Below, one piece after another: positions 15,940 through 24,000 of a DNA stretch of 39,011 nt. A program made the position numbers and the translations under genes. Where the stretch lies: NCBI GenBank assembly GCA_902780305.1, contig CACZFB010000050.1, positions 1 through 39,011 on the forward strand, read 5' to 3'. The notes beneath the pieces are model-generated. The model was not told the origin of the DNA. It worked only from the letters and a program-made list of their open reading frames with translations, and ran no database searches. This stretch comes from an uncultured Coriobacteriaceae bacterium (GTDB taxonomy: Bacteria; Actinomycetota; Coriobacteriia; Coriobacteriales; Atopobiaceae). The first letter of the stretch is position 1. Each line of letters begins with the position of its first letter.

Positions 15940-16311
15940 TTACTTCCTCAGATGCTCCGAGACCGAGAGAATGTAACCGGAAGGCGACACCATAATCGCA
16001 ATCTTGGACGATTCGGTTTCGATCGTCTTGTCTGCCGCCTCGTGTCGCGCCCTTCTAAACCCATGATCAAGAAGGAACTCGATGGTCTCATCGAAGTCGC
16101 GCACGTTCATGCGAATCATGGTCCACTCGCCGTCGCCTTGCGTAACATCCAGGTAGAAGCCGTCGGCGTTCTTCATGCGGACGTCCGTGACTTCATGCAT
16201 GCCGATGCCTTCTTTGGTGTGGTGCCGCTCGAAGCCCAGCTCCTCGAACAGCTGAATGACTGGCTCCGGATTCTTGGTAACGATAAGAGGGTTGAACGTC
16301 GTGATCTTCAT
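15940..16311 (-). CDS. VOC (glyoxalase-fold) family protein
   Basis: The 123-residue protein has the beta-alpha-beta-beta-beta pattern of the vicinal oxygen chelate fold. It opens with FNPLIVTKNPEPVIQLFEELGF and closes with SKIAIMVSPSGYILSVSEH. The family includes glyoxalases, ring-cleavage dioxygenases and antibiotic-binding proteins. The metal ligands are not obvious here, so it may be a binding protein rather than an enzyme. GGAGGT stands 6 bases upstream of ATG 16311, an ideal ribosome site. The gene is monocistronic, with a strong hairpin behind it. The specific role is unknown. Confidence 0.85.
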   Translation of the reverse strand: MKITTFNPLIVTKNPEPVIQLFEELGFERHHTKEGIGMHEVTDVRMKNADGFYLDVTQGDGEWTMIRMNVRDFDETIEFLLDHGFRRARHEAADKTIETESSKIAIMVSPSGYILSVSEHLRK

Positions 16312-16875
16312 TACAGTACCTCCGATGAAACCTAGATTTGATTTTTAAGGTCACTGGCCATGATACGCCATTTGATAGGTTCTATGCGCAGGGCACGACA
16401 TGAATCCTTAAATGGTCGTCCTATAAGTCTTTTCGCAACCTAGCCAGCCCGCGAAAGGCACCTCTTCCCAAACGGACACCGTACTCAGTGCCTTTCTCGT
16501 ACCCCAGACGACTCCTCGTGGCTACCTACGTGCGCTGCGTACATCCATGGCATCTATCGCAAAGCCTGGCCGAGCTGCACATCGTCGCGAATGGCATTCA
16601 TAAACTTCTTGTACTCCCTCTTGGACATGGCATTTCCCCTTTCAATTGTTCGCACACCCATTGCTTGTTTATTGTAGCGGATGCGTCCTCAACTCCATGC
16701 GTCTCTCCCACATATACGCTATCCGTATACCACCGTATCTAAACGTTGCATTTGTAACACTGCGGAAGGGAGTGCACAATGGAGTCAAACATGAGACATC
16801 GTCCGACGAGATAGCCACGAGGCTCGTCGAACTCGGGCATTCGCTGTCGCAGCGGTTAGGAATGTGAGGGATCGG
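16312..16875. other. Gene-poor region with a mini-ORF and a hairpin
   Basis: This 564-base stretch contains a 24-codon minus-strand ORF (16554-16628, listed separately). Downstream of it on that strand is a hairpin of GAAAGGCAC (16453-16461) with GTGCCTTTC (16488-16496) and a 26-base loop, possibly its terminator. On the plus strand a frame ending at 16867 reads DEIATRLVELGHSLSQRLGM and might be a remnant or a very short gene, but it has no convincing start. Nothing else is recognised. Confidence 0.5.
16554..16628 (-). CDS. 24-residue ORF resembling the start of a Nif11-type RiPP leader
   Basis: ATG 16628 has AAGGGG 8 bases upstream and a TACAAT hexamer (a good -10 sequence) about 40 bases upstream. 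The short product begins MSKREYKKFMNAIRDD and ends VQLGQALR-stop. Its F9, D16, L19, L23 spacing matches the Nif11 leader pattern F-x6-D-x2-L-x3-L exactly. Real Nif11 leaders run to 60 or more residues, so this is either a truncated precursor or chance similarity. No RiPP maturation enzyme is nearby. Confidence 0.35.
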   Translation of the reverse strand: MSKREYKKFMNAIRDDVQLGQALR

Positions 16876-17442
16876 ATGAGAAGGATTGCATTGGTAACAG
16901 CGTTGTTTGCGGCTCTCGCCCTCGTGGTCTCCGGCTGCGCAAATTCGAGCGAAACGCCGGGGGGATTGCCCACAGAACCGAGCCCCACTTCGCAGCAATC
17001 CACGTCCACGACGGCGGGAGGGCAAACCCCAACGCAAAAGCCCGGCACCACGGCCGACACACAGGTGGACAATAACATCAAGGGGGATGGCGAGATGAGG
17101 ATGAGCATAGGCGGCACCGACGTGAGCGTCGAGTGGGAGCGCAACCAGGCTGTGGACGACCTGCGGGCGCTCGCGGCAGAAGGCCCCATCACCGTGGAGC
17201 TATCCATGTACGGCGGGTTCGAGCAGGTGGGACCGCTCGGCTCGAACCTTACCGCGAGCGACACGCAGATGACGACCGAATCCGGCGACATAGTGCTCTA
17301 TGCGGGCAACCAGATCTCGGTCTTCTACGGCCCGAACTCGTGGGCCTACACCAAGCTCGGTCACATAACCGATAAGACCGCCAACGAGATGGAAGACCTG
17401 CTCGGCAATGGTGACACGACCATCACGATAACGACCCAATAG
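16876..17442 (+). CDS. Lipoprotein with a cyclophilin-like domain
   Basis: ATG 16876 follows GAGGG at 5 bases; the product has 188 residues. The signal peptide ends in the lipobox VSGC (Cys about 21), so the protein should be lipid-anchored outside the membrane. A Ser/Thr/Pro-rich linker follows (about 22-62). The folded part starts with MRMSIGGTDVSVEWERNQAV and continues with AEGPITVELSMYGGFEQVGP, then GDIVLYAGNQISVFYGPN and WAYTKLGHI. This order matches the bacterial cyclophilin-like domain (Cyclophil_like type), which is often found with flavodoxins and whose function is poorly understood. There is no proline isomerase active-site signature that I can identify. The gene appears to be monocistronic. 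Confidence 0.8.
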   Translation: MRRIALVTALFAALALVVSGCANSSETPGGLPTEPSPTSQQSTSTTAGGQTPTQKPGTTADTQVDNNIKGDGEMRMSIGGTDVSVEWERNQAVDDLRALAAEGPITVELSMYGGFEQVGPLGSNLTASDTQMTTESGDIVLYAGNQISVFYGPNSWAYTKLGHITDKTANEMEDLLGNGDTTITITTQ

Positions 17443-17641
17443 GAAGGGCGACGATGAGGGAGGAGGTCACGTCCACGGTTAACCCCGATTTGTGCCAGCT
17501 GACATCTCCCCTACCTTCTCCAGTTTATACAGGTACCGCACAAATGGGCAAAGGCGACATTTCCAAAAACGGGAAATGGCATGACGCATGCCATGGCGTC
17601 GCATATGCTGGGACCACCACAGGCAAGAGGAGGAGATGCAT

Positions 17642-18211
17642 ATGGCAAAGGTTGCGGTCATCATTGCGCCAGGCTTCGAGGAGGGTGAGGCGCTTGCCCT
17701 CGTCGACATCTTTCGTAGGGCAGCGATCGCGTGCGACATGGTGGGGCTCAACTCGCGTGAGGTGACGGGCGGCCACGAAATTGTCGTGCGCACGGACGTT
17801 ACCTTCGACGGCTCCCTGGACGACTACGACATGGTGGTGCTACCTGGCGGCTACGGTGGTGCGGACGCCATGCGTGCCGACGAGCGCCTGCAGCGGGCAC
17901 TGCACGCCATGAACGATGCTGGCAAGTGGATTTGTGCCATCTGCGCGGCGCCCATCGCGCTCGACCGCGCGGGCATCTTGGCTGGCCGACGCTTCACCTG
18001 CTACCCCGAGACCGCCCCCAAGATCTGCGACCCGCAGGCAGCGTGGGTGGACGAGGTCGTCGTGCGTGACGGAAACCTTATCACCAGCCAGGGCCCGGCA
18101 ACCGCCTATGCCTTCGCCTATGCGCTGGTTGACGCACTGGGTGTGGACAGCGAGCCGGTAAAGCAGCGCATGGTGTACTACAGCGCATTCGAGGTCGAGA
18201 GGGGCGAGTAG
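17642..18211 (+). CDS. DJ-1/PfpI family protein, first of a tandem pair
   Basis: Start at ATG 17642 (GAGGAGGAG upstream) gives 189 residues. The DJ-1/ThiJ/PfpI fold is evident: the conserved acid in FEEGEAL near residue 15, strand MVVLPGG and the nucleophile elbow AICAAPIAL with Cys101. The final GPATAYAFAYALVDALG helix is also present. Family members act as glutathione-independent glyoxalases, as chaperones for oxidised proteins or as amidase-like hydrolases. The AICAAP form is that of the YajL/DJ-1 branch. The next gene is a paralogue starting one base after this stop, and an RpiR-type regulator follows, so the three form an operon. Confidence 0.9.
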   Translation: MAKVAVIIAPGFEEGEALALVDIFRRAAIACDMVGLNSREVTGGHEIVVRTDVTFDGSLDDYDMVVLPGGYGGADAMRADERLQRALHAMNDAGKWICAICAAPIALDRAGILAGRRFTCYPETAPKICDPQAAWVDEVVVRDGNLITSQGPATAYAFAYALVDALGVDSEPVKQRMVYYSAFEVERGE

Positions 18212-18212
18212 C

Positions 18213-18773
18213 ATGGCAAGGGCAGCAGTACTCATGGTGGAAGGCTACGAGGAAAGCGAGACGATGCAGGTCGTGGACCTGCTACGCCGCGCCGAGGTGG
18301 AGACGCACACCTTCCGCTTCCAAGAGGACCCCTTCGTTCGCTCCATGCAAGGCATGTTCGTGAAGTCCGACAAGGTCTTCTCGAACGAGGTACGCGGCTA
18401 CGACGCGATCATCGTGCCCGGCGGACGCACCGCGGCGACGCCGCTCATCAACAACGACCAAGTGATGGACACGCTCAGGTGGTTCAATGAGCAGGGAAAG
18501 CTCGTGTGTGGCATGTGCTCAGGAACCACGGTGCTCGAGGCGGCTGGCGTGCTGGCCGGCAAACGCGTGACCGGCTACACCGGATACGACCAGAAGCTCG
18601 TGAGCGCCCGCGCGTTCGCGGCCGACGAGGTGGCCGTGTGGGACAAGAACGTGGTAACGTCTCAGGGACCAGCGACACCCTACCCCTTTGCGTTTAAGAT
18701 CATGGAGGCGCTCGGCATCGACCCAAGTTTTATTAAGGGGCGCCTGCTCTATGCGAAGGCGGGCGGTCGCTAG
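18213..18773 (+). CDS. DJ-1/PfpI family protein, second of a tandem pair
   Basis: The 186-residue protein has the same fold as its neighbour: EGYEESETM with the conserved acid, DAIIVPGGRTAATPL, and the elbow GMCSGTTVLEAAG with Cys102. The closing helix is GPATPYPFAFKIMEALG. The two are clearly diverged paralogues; the residues after the nucleophile differ (CSGT here, CAAP there), which suggests different substrates. ATG 18213 starts one base after the upstream stop, so translation is probably coupled. Function beyond the family level cannot be read. Confidence 0.9.
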   Translation: MARAAVLMVEGYEESETMQVVDLLRRAEVETHTFRFQEDPFVRSMQGMFVKSDKVFSNEVRGYDAIIVPGGRTAATPLINNDQVMDTLRWFNEQGKLVCGMCSGTTVLEAAGVLAGKRVTGYTGYDQKLVSARAFAADEVAVWDKNVVTSQGPATPYPFAFKIMEALGIDPSFIKGRLLYAKAGGR

Positions 18774-18809
18774 CCGCCATCGCCAAGCGACATGGCCCGA
18801 GGAGGAACC

Positions 18810-19565
18810 TTGATCTACGACAGGCTGCAAGTCGCCCTGCTCTCGACATTGTTGTCCGAGAAGGCCGGATCCCCATATGCGCTGATCGCGCAATACCTGC
18901 TGGCACATGCGGGACGACCGGATACGCTCTCGGTCAAGGCAGTCGCTCAGGAGTGTCACGTAGGCACGGGCACCGTGTCACGCTTTGCCAAGGACGTCGG
19001 CTTTGCCAGCTTCGCCGACCTCTGTGCAGCCTGCGCGGAGACACGCGCGAACTTTGACGAGATGCCCGGGGACAACGTCAGCCAGCGTGCGGAGGCGCTC
19101 GCCCGGCACGTTGCGCTCTCCGTCGCGCGTGCCGCCGCGAGCGTCGACACGGACGCGCTGGCTCGCCTGGTCGCCGACCTGCACGCATATGAGCATGTGA
19201 GCGCCTACGGGCTTCTTAAGGCCAACGCCGCGGCCCTCGATCTGCAGGTTGACCTTCTTATGCAGGACAAATACATACACACATGTGCCACGCCTGCGGA
19301 GCAGGCACGCCGCATCGCCGCCGCCCGCGACGACGAGCTCATCATCGTGTTTTCCTACACCGGCACGTATTTTGACTCCTGTGACGTGGCCGATGCCCTG
19401 CGCCGACGCGACCGGCCACGCATATGGATGGTGAGTGGCGACACGGAGTCGCTGCCCGCCTTCGTGTACGACCACCTGCGGTTTGCGTCCAACCACGACC
19501 GCGCTGGCCACCCCTATCAGTTGGAATGCATCGCCGGCATCATCGCTCAGGAGTATGCCACCTGA
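18810..19565 (+). CDS. MurR/RpiR-type transcriptional regulator
   Basis: The protein (251 residues from TTG 18810) has an N-terminal helix-turn-helix, including KAVAQECHVGTGTVSRFAKD (residues about 43-62). It also has a C-terminal SIS-type sugar-isomerase domain (about 105-235) with IIVFSYTGTYFDSCDVADAL. GAGGAGGAACC gives an ideal site before the TTG; an ATG 18 bases upstream is possible but would place the site inside the gene. RpiR regulators sense phosphosugars through the SIS domain. Position behind the two DJ-1 genes, 36 bases after the second, suggests it controls this operon. The effector is unknown. A sugar-derived or glycation-related signal would fit the glyoxalase-like neighbours, but that is inference. 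Confidence 0.87.
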   Translation: MIYDRLQVALLSTLLSEKAGSPYALIAQYLLAHAGRPDTLSVKAVAQECHVGTGTVSRFAKDVGFASFADLCAACAETRANFDEMPGDNVSQRAEALARHVALSVARAAASVDTDALARLVADLHAYEHVSAYGLLKANAAALDLQVDLLMQDKYIHTCATPAEQARRIAAARDDELIIVFSYTGTYFDSCDVADALRRRDRPRIWMVSGDTESLPAFVYDHLRFASNHDRAGHPYQLECIAGIIAQEYAT

Positions 19566-19717
19566 CATCAGGCAGTGGCCACATTACCATTTAGTGGCCA
19601 GGAATTGCAGTCTTGAACTTGGCTCCCCTTCGCGGTAATTAGCATTTACAGTTGCTATTCACGGGTTGGCCATAAGCCGCGAAAAGCAAGGCATTGACCG
19701 CAATCTTAGAAGAGGTG

Positions 19718-20290
19718 ATGCTCTTGGAAGCAAGCACGTGGCTCGATGCGCAAGCAGCGCGTTCGGCAAAAACGATGCTGGCCGAGGTCAACAGACGACT
19801 CGCCGCAGGCAGACTCTCGATCACGCGAGAAGATGCGCAGATGCTGGCCGAGCACCGGGCCGAGGCACTAGCCGATGCCGAGCGCGTGGAGTTCGGCGCT
19901 CCAGCCGTCGTGGAGCTGGCCGAGGCCATAGCGGGCTCGACGCGCCTCTCGCAAACAAACGTAGCGGAGGTGCTCGCCGAGCTACAGGGCGCCTTCTATG
20001 CCATCCGTCACGAGCTTCCCGTGGACGTACCCGACGAAGAAATTGCCGAGGCCCTGCGCGGTTGCCTGGACGCATGGGGCGACGCCGTCGAGGTTGCCTC
20101 GATCCCAACGGACGAGGTCATGCGCTTCTCGGCCGAGTACATGCGCATGGCTGAGGCGGAAGCATGCGGAGAATACCGCATCGTCGACGACGAGGGGCAT
20201 GCGTACACCTTCGACCCCGCCGAATGGGACTACGACGAGCAGGCTGACGGCTGGGACGGCGAAAGGTGGGTCGATGACGGGATCGATTAG
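19718..20290 (+). CDS. DUF6323-like protein, first of an overlapping pair
   Basis: The product is about 190 residues and largely helical, with no signal peptide or membrane segment. Visible blocks are AAGRLSITREDAQMLAEHRA, ERVEFGAPAVVELAEAI and NVAEVLAELQGAFYAIRHEL, then DEEIAEALRGCLDAWG. The pattern agrees, from memory, with the uncharacterised DUF6323 family, usually found next to DUF6179. The C terminus is acidic and rich in Trp/Asp (FDPAEWDYDEQADGWDG). The start is uncertain. ATG 19718 and TTG 19724 both share the site AGAGGTG, and the TTG has the better spacing; a TTG at 19694 is less likely. It overlaps the next gene by 17 bases, so the two products probably act together. Biochemical function is unknown. 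Confidence 0.75.
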   Translation: MLLEASTWLDAQAARSAKTMLAEVNRRLAAGRLSITREDAQMLAEHRAEALADAERVEFGAPAVVELAEAIAGSTRLSQTNVAEVLAELQGAFYAIRHELPVDVPDEEIAEALRGCLDAWGDAVEVASIPTDEVMRFSAEYMRMAEAEACGEYRIVDDEGHAYTFDPAEWDYDEQADGWDGERWVDDGID

Positions 20291-20942
20291 CACGCACGGG
20301 AGCGCCCCCGACGTCGGCAGGGCGTCGGAGAACTTCGCCCAGCTGATGTCGTACGTCGCCGGCCTGTATTGCGCCGGCGGGTCGTCGAGCGTGTCGGCAT
20401 ACGAGGCACACGAGCTCGCCATGTCGGCTGCCTTCGTGCTAGGCATCGAGGACGCCACGCCCGAGGAGGCCGCACTCGCGCTCGACGTTGACGACCCCAT
20501 CGCGCTCTGGCATGAGGGTGTCCACACGCTCCAGAGGCGGACGGACGCGGCCCTTGCCCTCTGGCGGAGCGTGGTCGCGACCATGCCACCCATCCGCAAC
20601 GTGGCGCTGCGCGACACGCTGGCGAGCCTAGGCCAGATGAAGGAGCGCTACGACGTCCGCTTCGCCGCGCATGAGGTCCCCTGCGACATCGACTACCAGC
20701 TGAGCAATCCCGTGGACAGCGACCTTATGGGAATCAACTACGTAGAGGCGTACCTTGTACAGCTCCTCGTCGAGGCGCGCTGGATCGCACGGTTCGACGT
20801 CGAGAGCTGTATAGCCGTTCTCGAGCGCGTCTGCCCTGACTACCGGGGCCTACACGTGAATCTCTGCGATTTGCTGCTGCCTCACGAGCGAGAGTTGTTA
20901 GCATCGTCAATCCGCAACGGCGGGCAATCGCAAAAAAGTTAA
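20274..20942 (+). CDS. DUF6179-like protein, second of an overlapping pair
   Basis: ATG 20274, with AAAGGTGGG upstream inside the previous gene, gives 222 residues. An N-terminal helical region (NFAQLMSYVAGLYCAGGSSS) is followed by LQRRTDAALALWRSVVAT and the block VPCDIDYQLSNPVDSDLMG. It continues with GINYVEAYLVQLLVEARWIA and a helical end. The PCDIDYQLS and INYVEAYL blocks are what I associate with DUF6179, which pairs with DUF6323 in many anaerobic Firmicutes. No catalytic motif is visible. The protein is probably cytoplasmic. The gene converges on the large GGDEF/EAL gene; a 137-base gap between them holds nothing recognisable. Confidence 0.78.
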   Translation: MTGSISTHGSAPDVGRASENFAQLMSYVAGLYCAGGSSSVSAYEAHELAMSAAFVLGIEDATPEEAALALDVDDPIALWHEGVHTLQRRTDAALALWRSVVATMPPIRNVALRDTLASLGQMKERYDVRFAAHEVPCDIDYQLSNPVDSDLMGINYVEAYLVQLLVEARWIARFDVESCIAVLERVCPDYRGLHVNLCDLLLPHERELLASSIRNGGQSQKS

Positions 20943-21079
20943 CATGGCGCACCGAGCCAATCACTTTTCGCGGAGTTAGTGGAGAGGTTTATGATTCTCC
21001 CGTAACCACCAATCACCTCATCGAAGATCTCGCTCACTTTGATGCCATGTTAGGTCAAACGCAGCAAGCGGCTCCTTCA

Positions 21080-24000
21080 TTAGGAGGCGTCCCCCATGCA
21101 AGCGCCCGCCTGACGGCATTCGTCGATATTCACAATGAGCTCGTAGTACACGCGTCCCAAGCCCTCCACGTCAACAAGGCGTCCGCTACCAAGCACGTTG
21201 CGCACTTCCTTGTTTTTGGTAACAACGCGATAGGTCACAAAGGACTTGCCTTCGTTGTCCTCTGTTCCTATTTGCGCATCGAGCTCCTCGTGCACGCGCT
21301 GTATGTCATCGGGATGCATAACACTGACGAACGTGCCTCCCGAAAGCCTCATGTAATCAGCGAAATCATCGCACTCAAAAAGACGCAGAGCCTCTTCGTT
21401 GACAAACAGGGTCTCCCAATTGTGGGAATAGCGGCTCACAACAATCGCTCCCGGAACGCTCGCCGCTATGTCGCGCGGCGTAAAGCCCAGCTGCATGCGA
21501 TACTGGCCCTCGACGTCGGGCGAGTATGCCCTGCACCCCGATTTCTCCTTGAGCTTTACGGCATAGAGCGCCTGGTCGGCCTTTCTGTAGACACCCATAA
21601 GATCGTTTGCCTGGTCGGGATAAGAAGCATAGCCAGCCGACATGGACAGGTGGTAGCACTTGCCGTTGAGCGTACACGAAAGGTTGCGGGCTAGAAGGTC
21701 CCCGATCATCCTCCCGGCCTCATCCATTCCATAGCCATACAGCATGACAAGAAACTCATCGCCGCCGTTGCGTCCTACAATGGCATCGGACGGGAACGAT
21801 TCCAGGATTGCTTGCGCTAGCGAACGCAGCGCCTCGTCACCCACGTCGTGCCCATGGACGTCGTTGACGGTCTTAAAGTCGTCTATGTCCATCAACGCCA
21901 ACACGAAGCGCTCGCCAGGCCGGTCCTCCATCTGCTTGCTAATGGCAAGGTCGATGCCGCGACGGTTCAATATGCCCGTAAGCGCGTCTCGCTGACTATT
22001 CCGCCTAAGCTCCCCCACAAGGCGATGGTTAACCATGCGAGCAGCCACAAACGATGCAACCGACCCCATAAGCCGTACTACATCCAAATCGTCGTCGAGC
22101 TCATAGTTGTCAATTACAAGGTAGCCCAACGATACGTTATCGCTCTTTACGGGCACCACCATCATGCACGTAATACCGCGCGCAGCAAGCATGTCGAGCA
22201 CGCCCCTGTCGATGCCCTCCGAATTGTAGACGTCGGGCACTATGAGGGGGCCACTTGCGGTCAATCGATCCCAGGCATCGAACTCTACGTCCTTAAGTCC
22301 TTGCATAACGCCTATGAGCGGCTCGACGTCCTCGTCGCACCACTCGAAGGCCACGCCCAAGGCATTTGGCTCCCTCTCTATAAGAGAAACCCGCTTGGCA
22401 TGGGCAATGCGACTCAACGCCGCAAGCAGCTGGCTCATGGCAACGTCGTAGCTTGCCTCTCCGCTAAAGGTGTCAGCGATATCTATGATGAGGTCTGCCG
22501 TGTCGAGGCTCACGGACAGCTTCTCGCGCTCGCGCTGCTCATTGTCGGCTATGGTGAATGCGAACACGTAATAATCCTCGATGGAGCACGGAGCGATGCT
22601 AATACTCAGCCAGTGGTCGATTTCGGGACTGTACACGACGTCGTAGACGGTCTCACCCGACATAATGGCGCGACGGCAGTAAGGGAACCACCGCTCTCTG
22701 GCATTATCGACATTCTCAATACGCTCGAAGACGGAGTGTCCCACCAGTTCCCTTTCCTTGGCACCAACCACATCAAGATACATTTGGTTGGCATAGGCAT
22801 ACACCACGTCAACAATCCGCTCGTGGGCATTGTCAAACAACGCACGGCACACGGAGTACCCCACGGGCACGTCGCCGAACCCACCCAAGGCATTCCCAAG
22901 CAGCGTGGGCACGGACGAGACCGCAAACGCTTTGGCGTACGCAGAGGACGCTATATGCCGTACGTAGAACTGGTACCCCGTTCCCCTCTCCAAGCTTCCC
23001 GCAATCCGCTCCCATGCCCCGCTGGCAACGGAGCGCTCGGCTGCCTCTGGAAACTCGGGATCAAGCAGGTCTGCGTTGAACGTTGTAGCCAGCATGCGCT
23101 TTCCGTCATCGAACGCAATGCCCATCCCACGCAAAAAGACACGATAGGAATCGTTGGCACGAAGCACACGCCACTCGTTATCCCGCAGTTCCACCACACC
23201 CATGGGACGCTCCGCCAAAGACGCGGAGCCAACTATGTCCGCGCTCGTTACCTCGCAGAGGTCAACGAGATTGGCGCGCCCGACGGAGTCCCAGTATGCG
23301 GACTCCTCGTAGTGCTCGCGCGGGTTTTTGGCCGTTGACTTGAGGATGTCTTCAAGGGATGTCGGACGGCAGAGCAGATAGCCCTGAAGCATGTTGCAGC
23401 CTGCGTTTTGTAGGAATTGCGCTTGGCTGTTGGTCTCCACCCCCTCGGCCAGAGTGTCGAGACCCATCCTGCTCATTCCATGCAAGACGCTGGACACAAC
23501 GGCCTGCGCACGCTTCCCATAATCTCCCTCAAGGCCGTGCACGAACTCCATGTCGAGCTTTACGAGATCGAAATCGAATTCCTGCAACGTGTTAAGGGAG
23601 GAGTAGCCGCTGCCAAAGTCGTCCATCCATACATCAAAGCCAGCTTTGTGCAAAGAGCGCACCTGCTCCTTAAAGAGCTCGGGGTTGGAGGACGCAGCTG
23701 ACTCGGTTAGCTCCACGACCAACAGCTTGTGGTCGATGCCCCGTTCGTCTGCCCGTCGTGATACCTCGGCAGCTATGTCAATCTGAACGAGGTCGTTTAC
23801 CGAGAAGTTTACCGACACGGGCACGACCGGAATGCCCATATCCTGCTTGGTGCATATGTCGTCAAGCACGCAGTCGACCATATGCAGGTCGAGCTTATAC
23901 AAGATTTCCGCCTTCTCGAGAACGGGTATGAACTCCCCGGGAGAGAGGAACCCGTACTGAGGGTCTATCCAGCGTGCCAGCGCCTCCTCGCCACAGATGT

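Noticed and set aside
16771..16867. Short plus-strand frame ending DEIATRLVELGHSLSQRLGM before the lipoprotein gene
   Set aside because: The only starts are a GTG too close to the GGAAGG site or codons far upstream in non-coding-looking sequence. It may be a remnant, but it cannot be supported.
17454..17765. Plus-strand ORF of about 100 codons before the first DJ-1 gene, with a fair ribosome site
   Set aside because: More than a third runs out of frame through the DJ-1 gene, the composition is that of a shadow frame, and no family is recognised.
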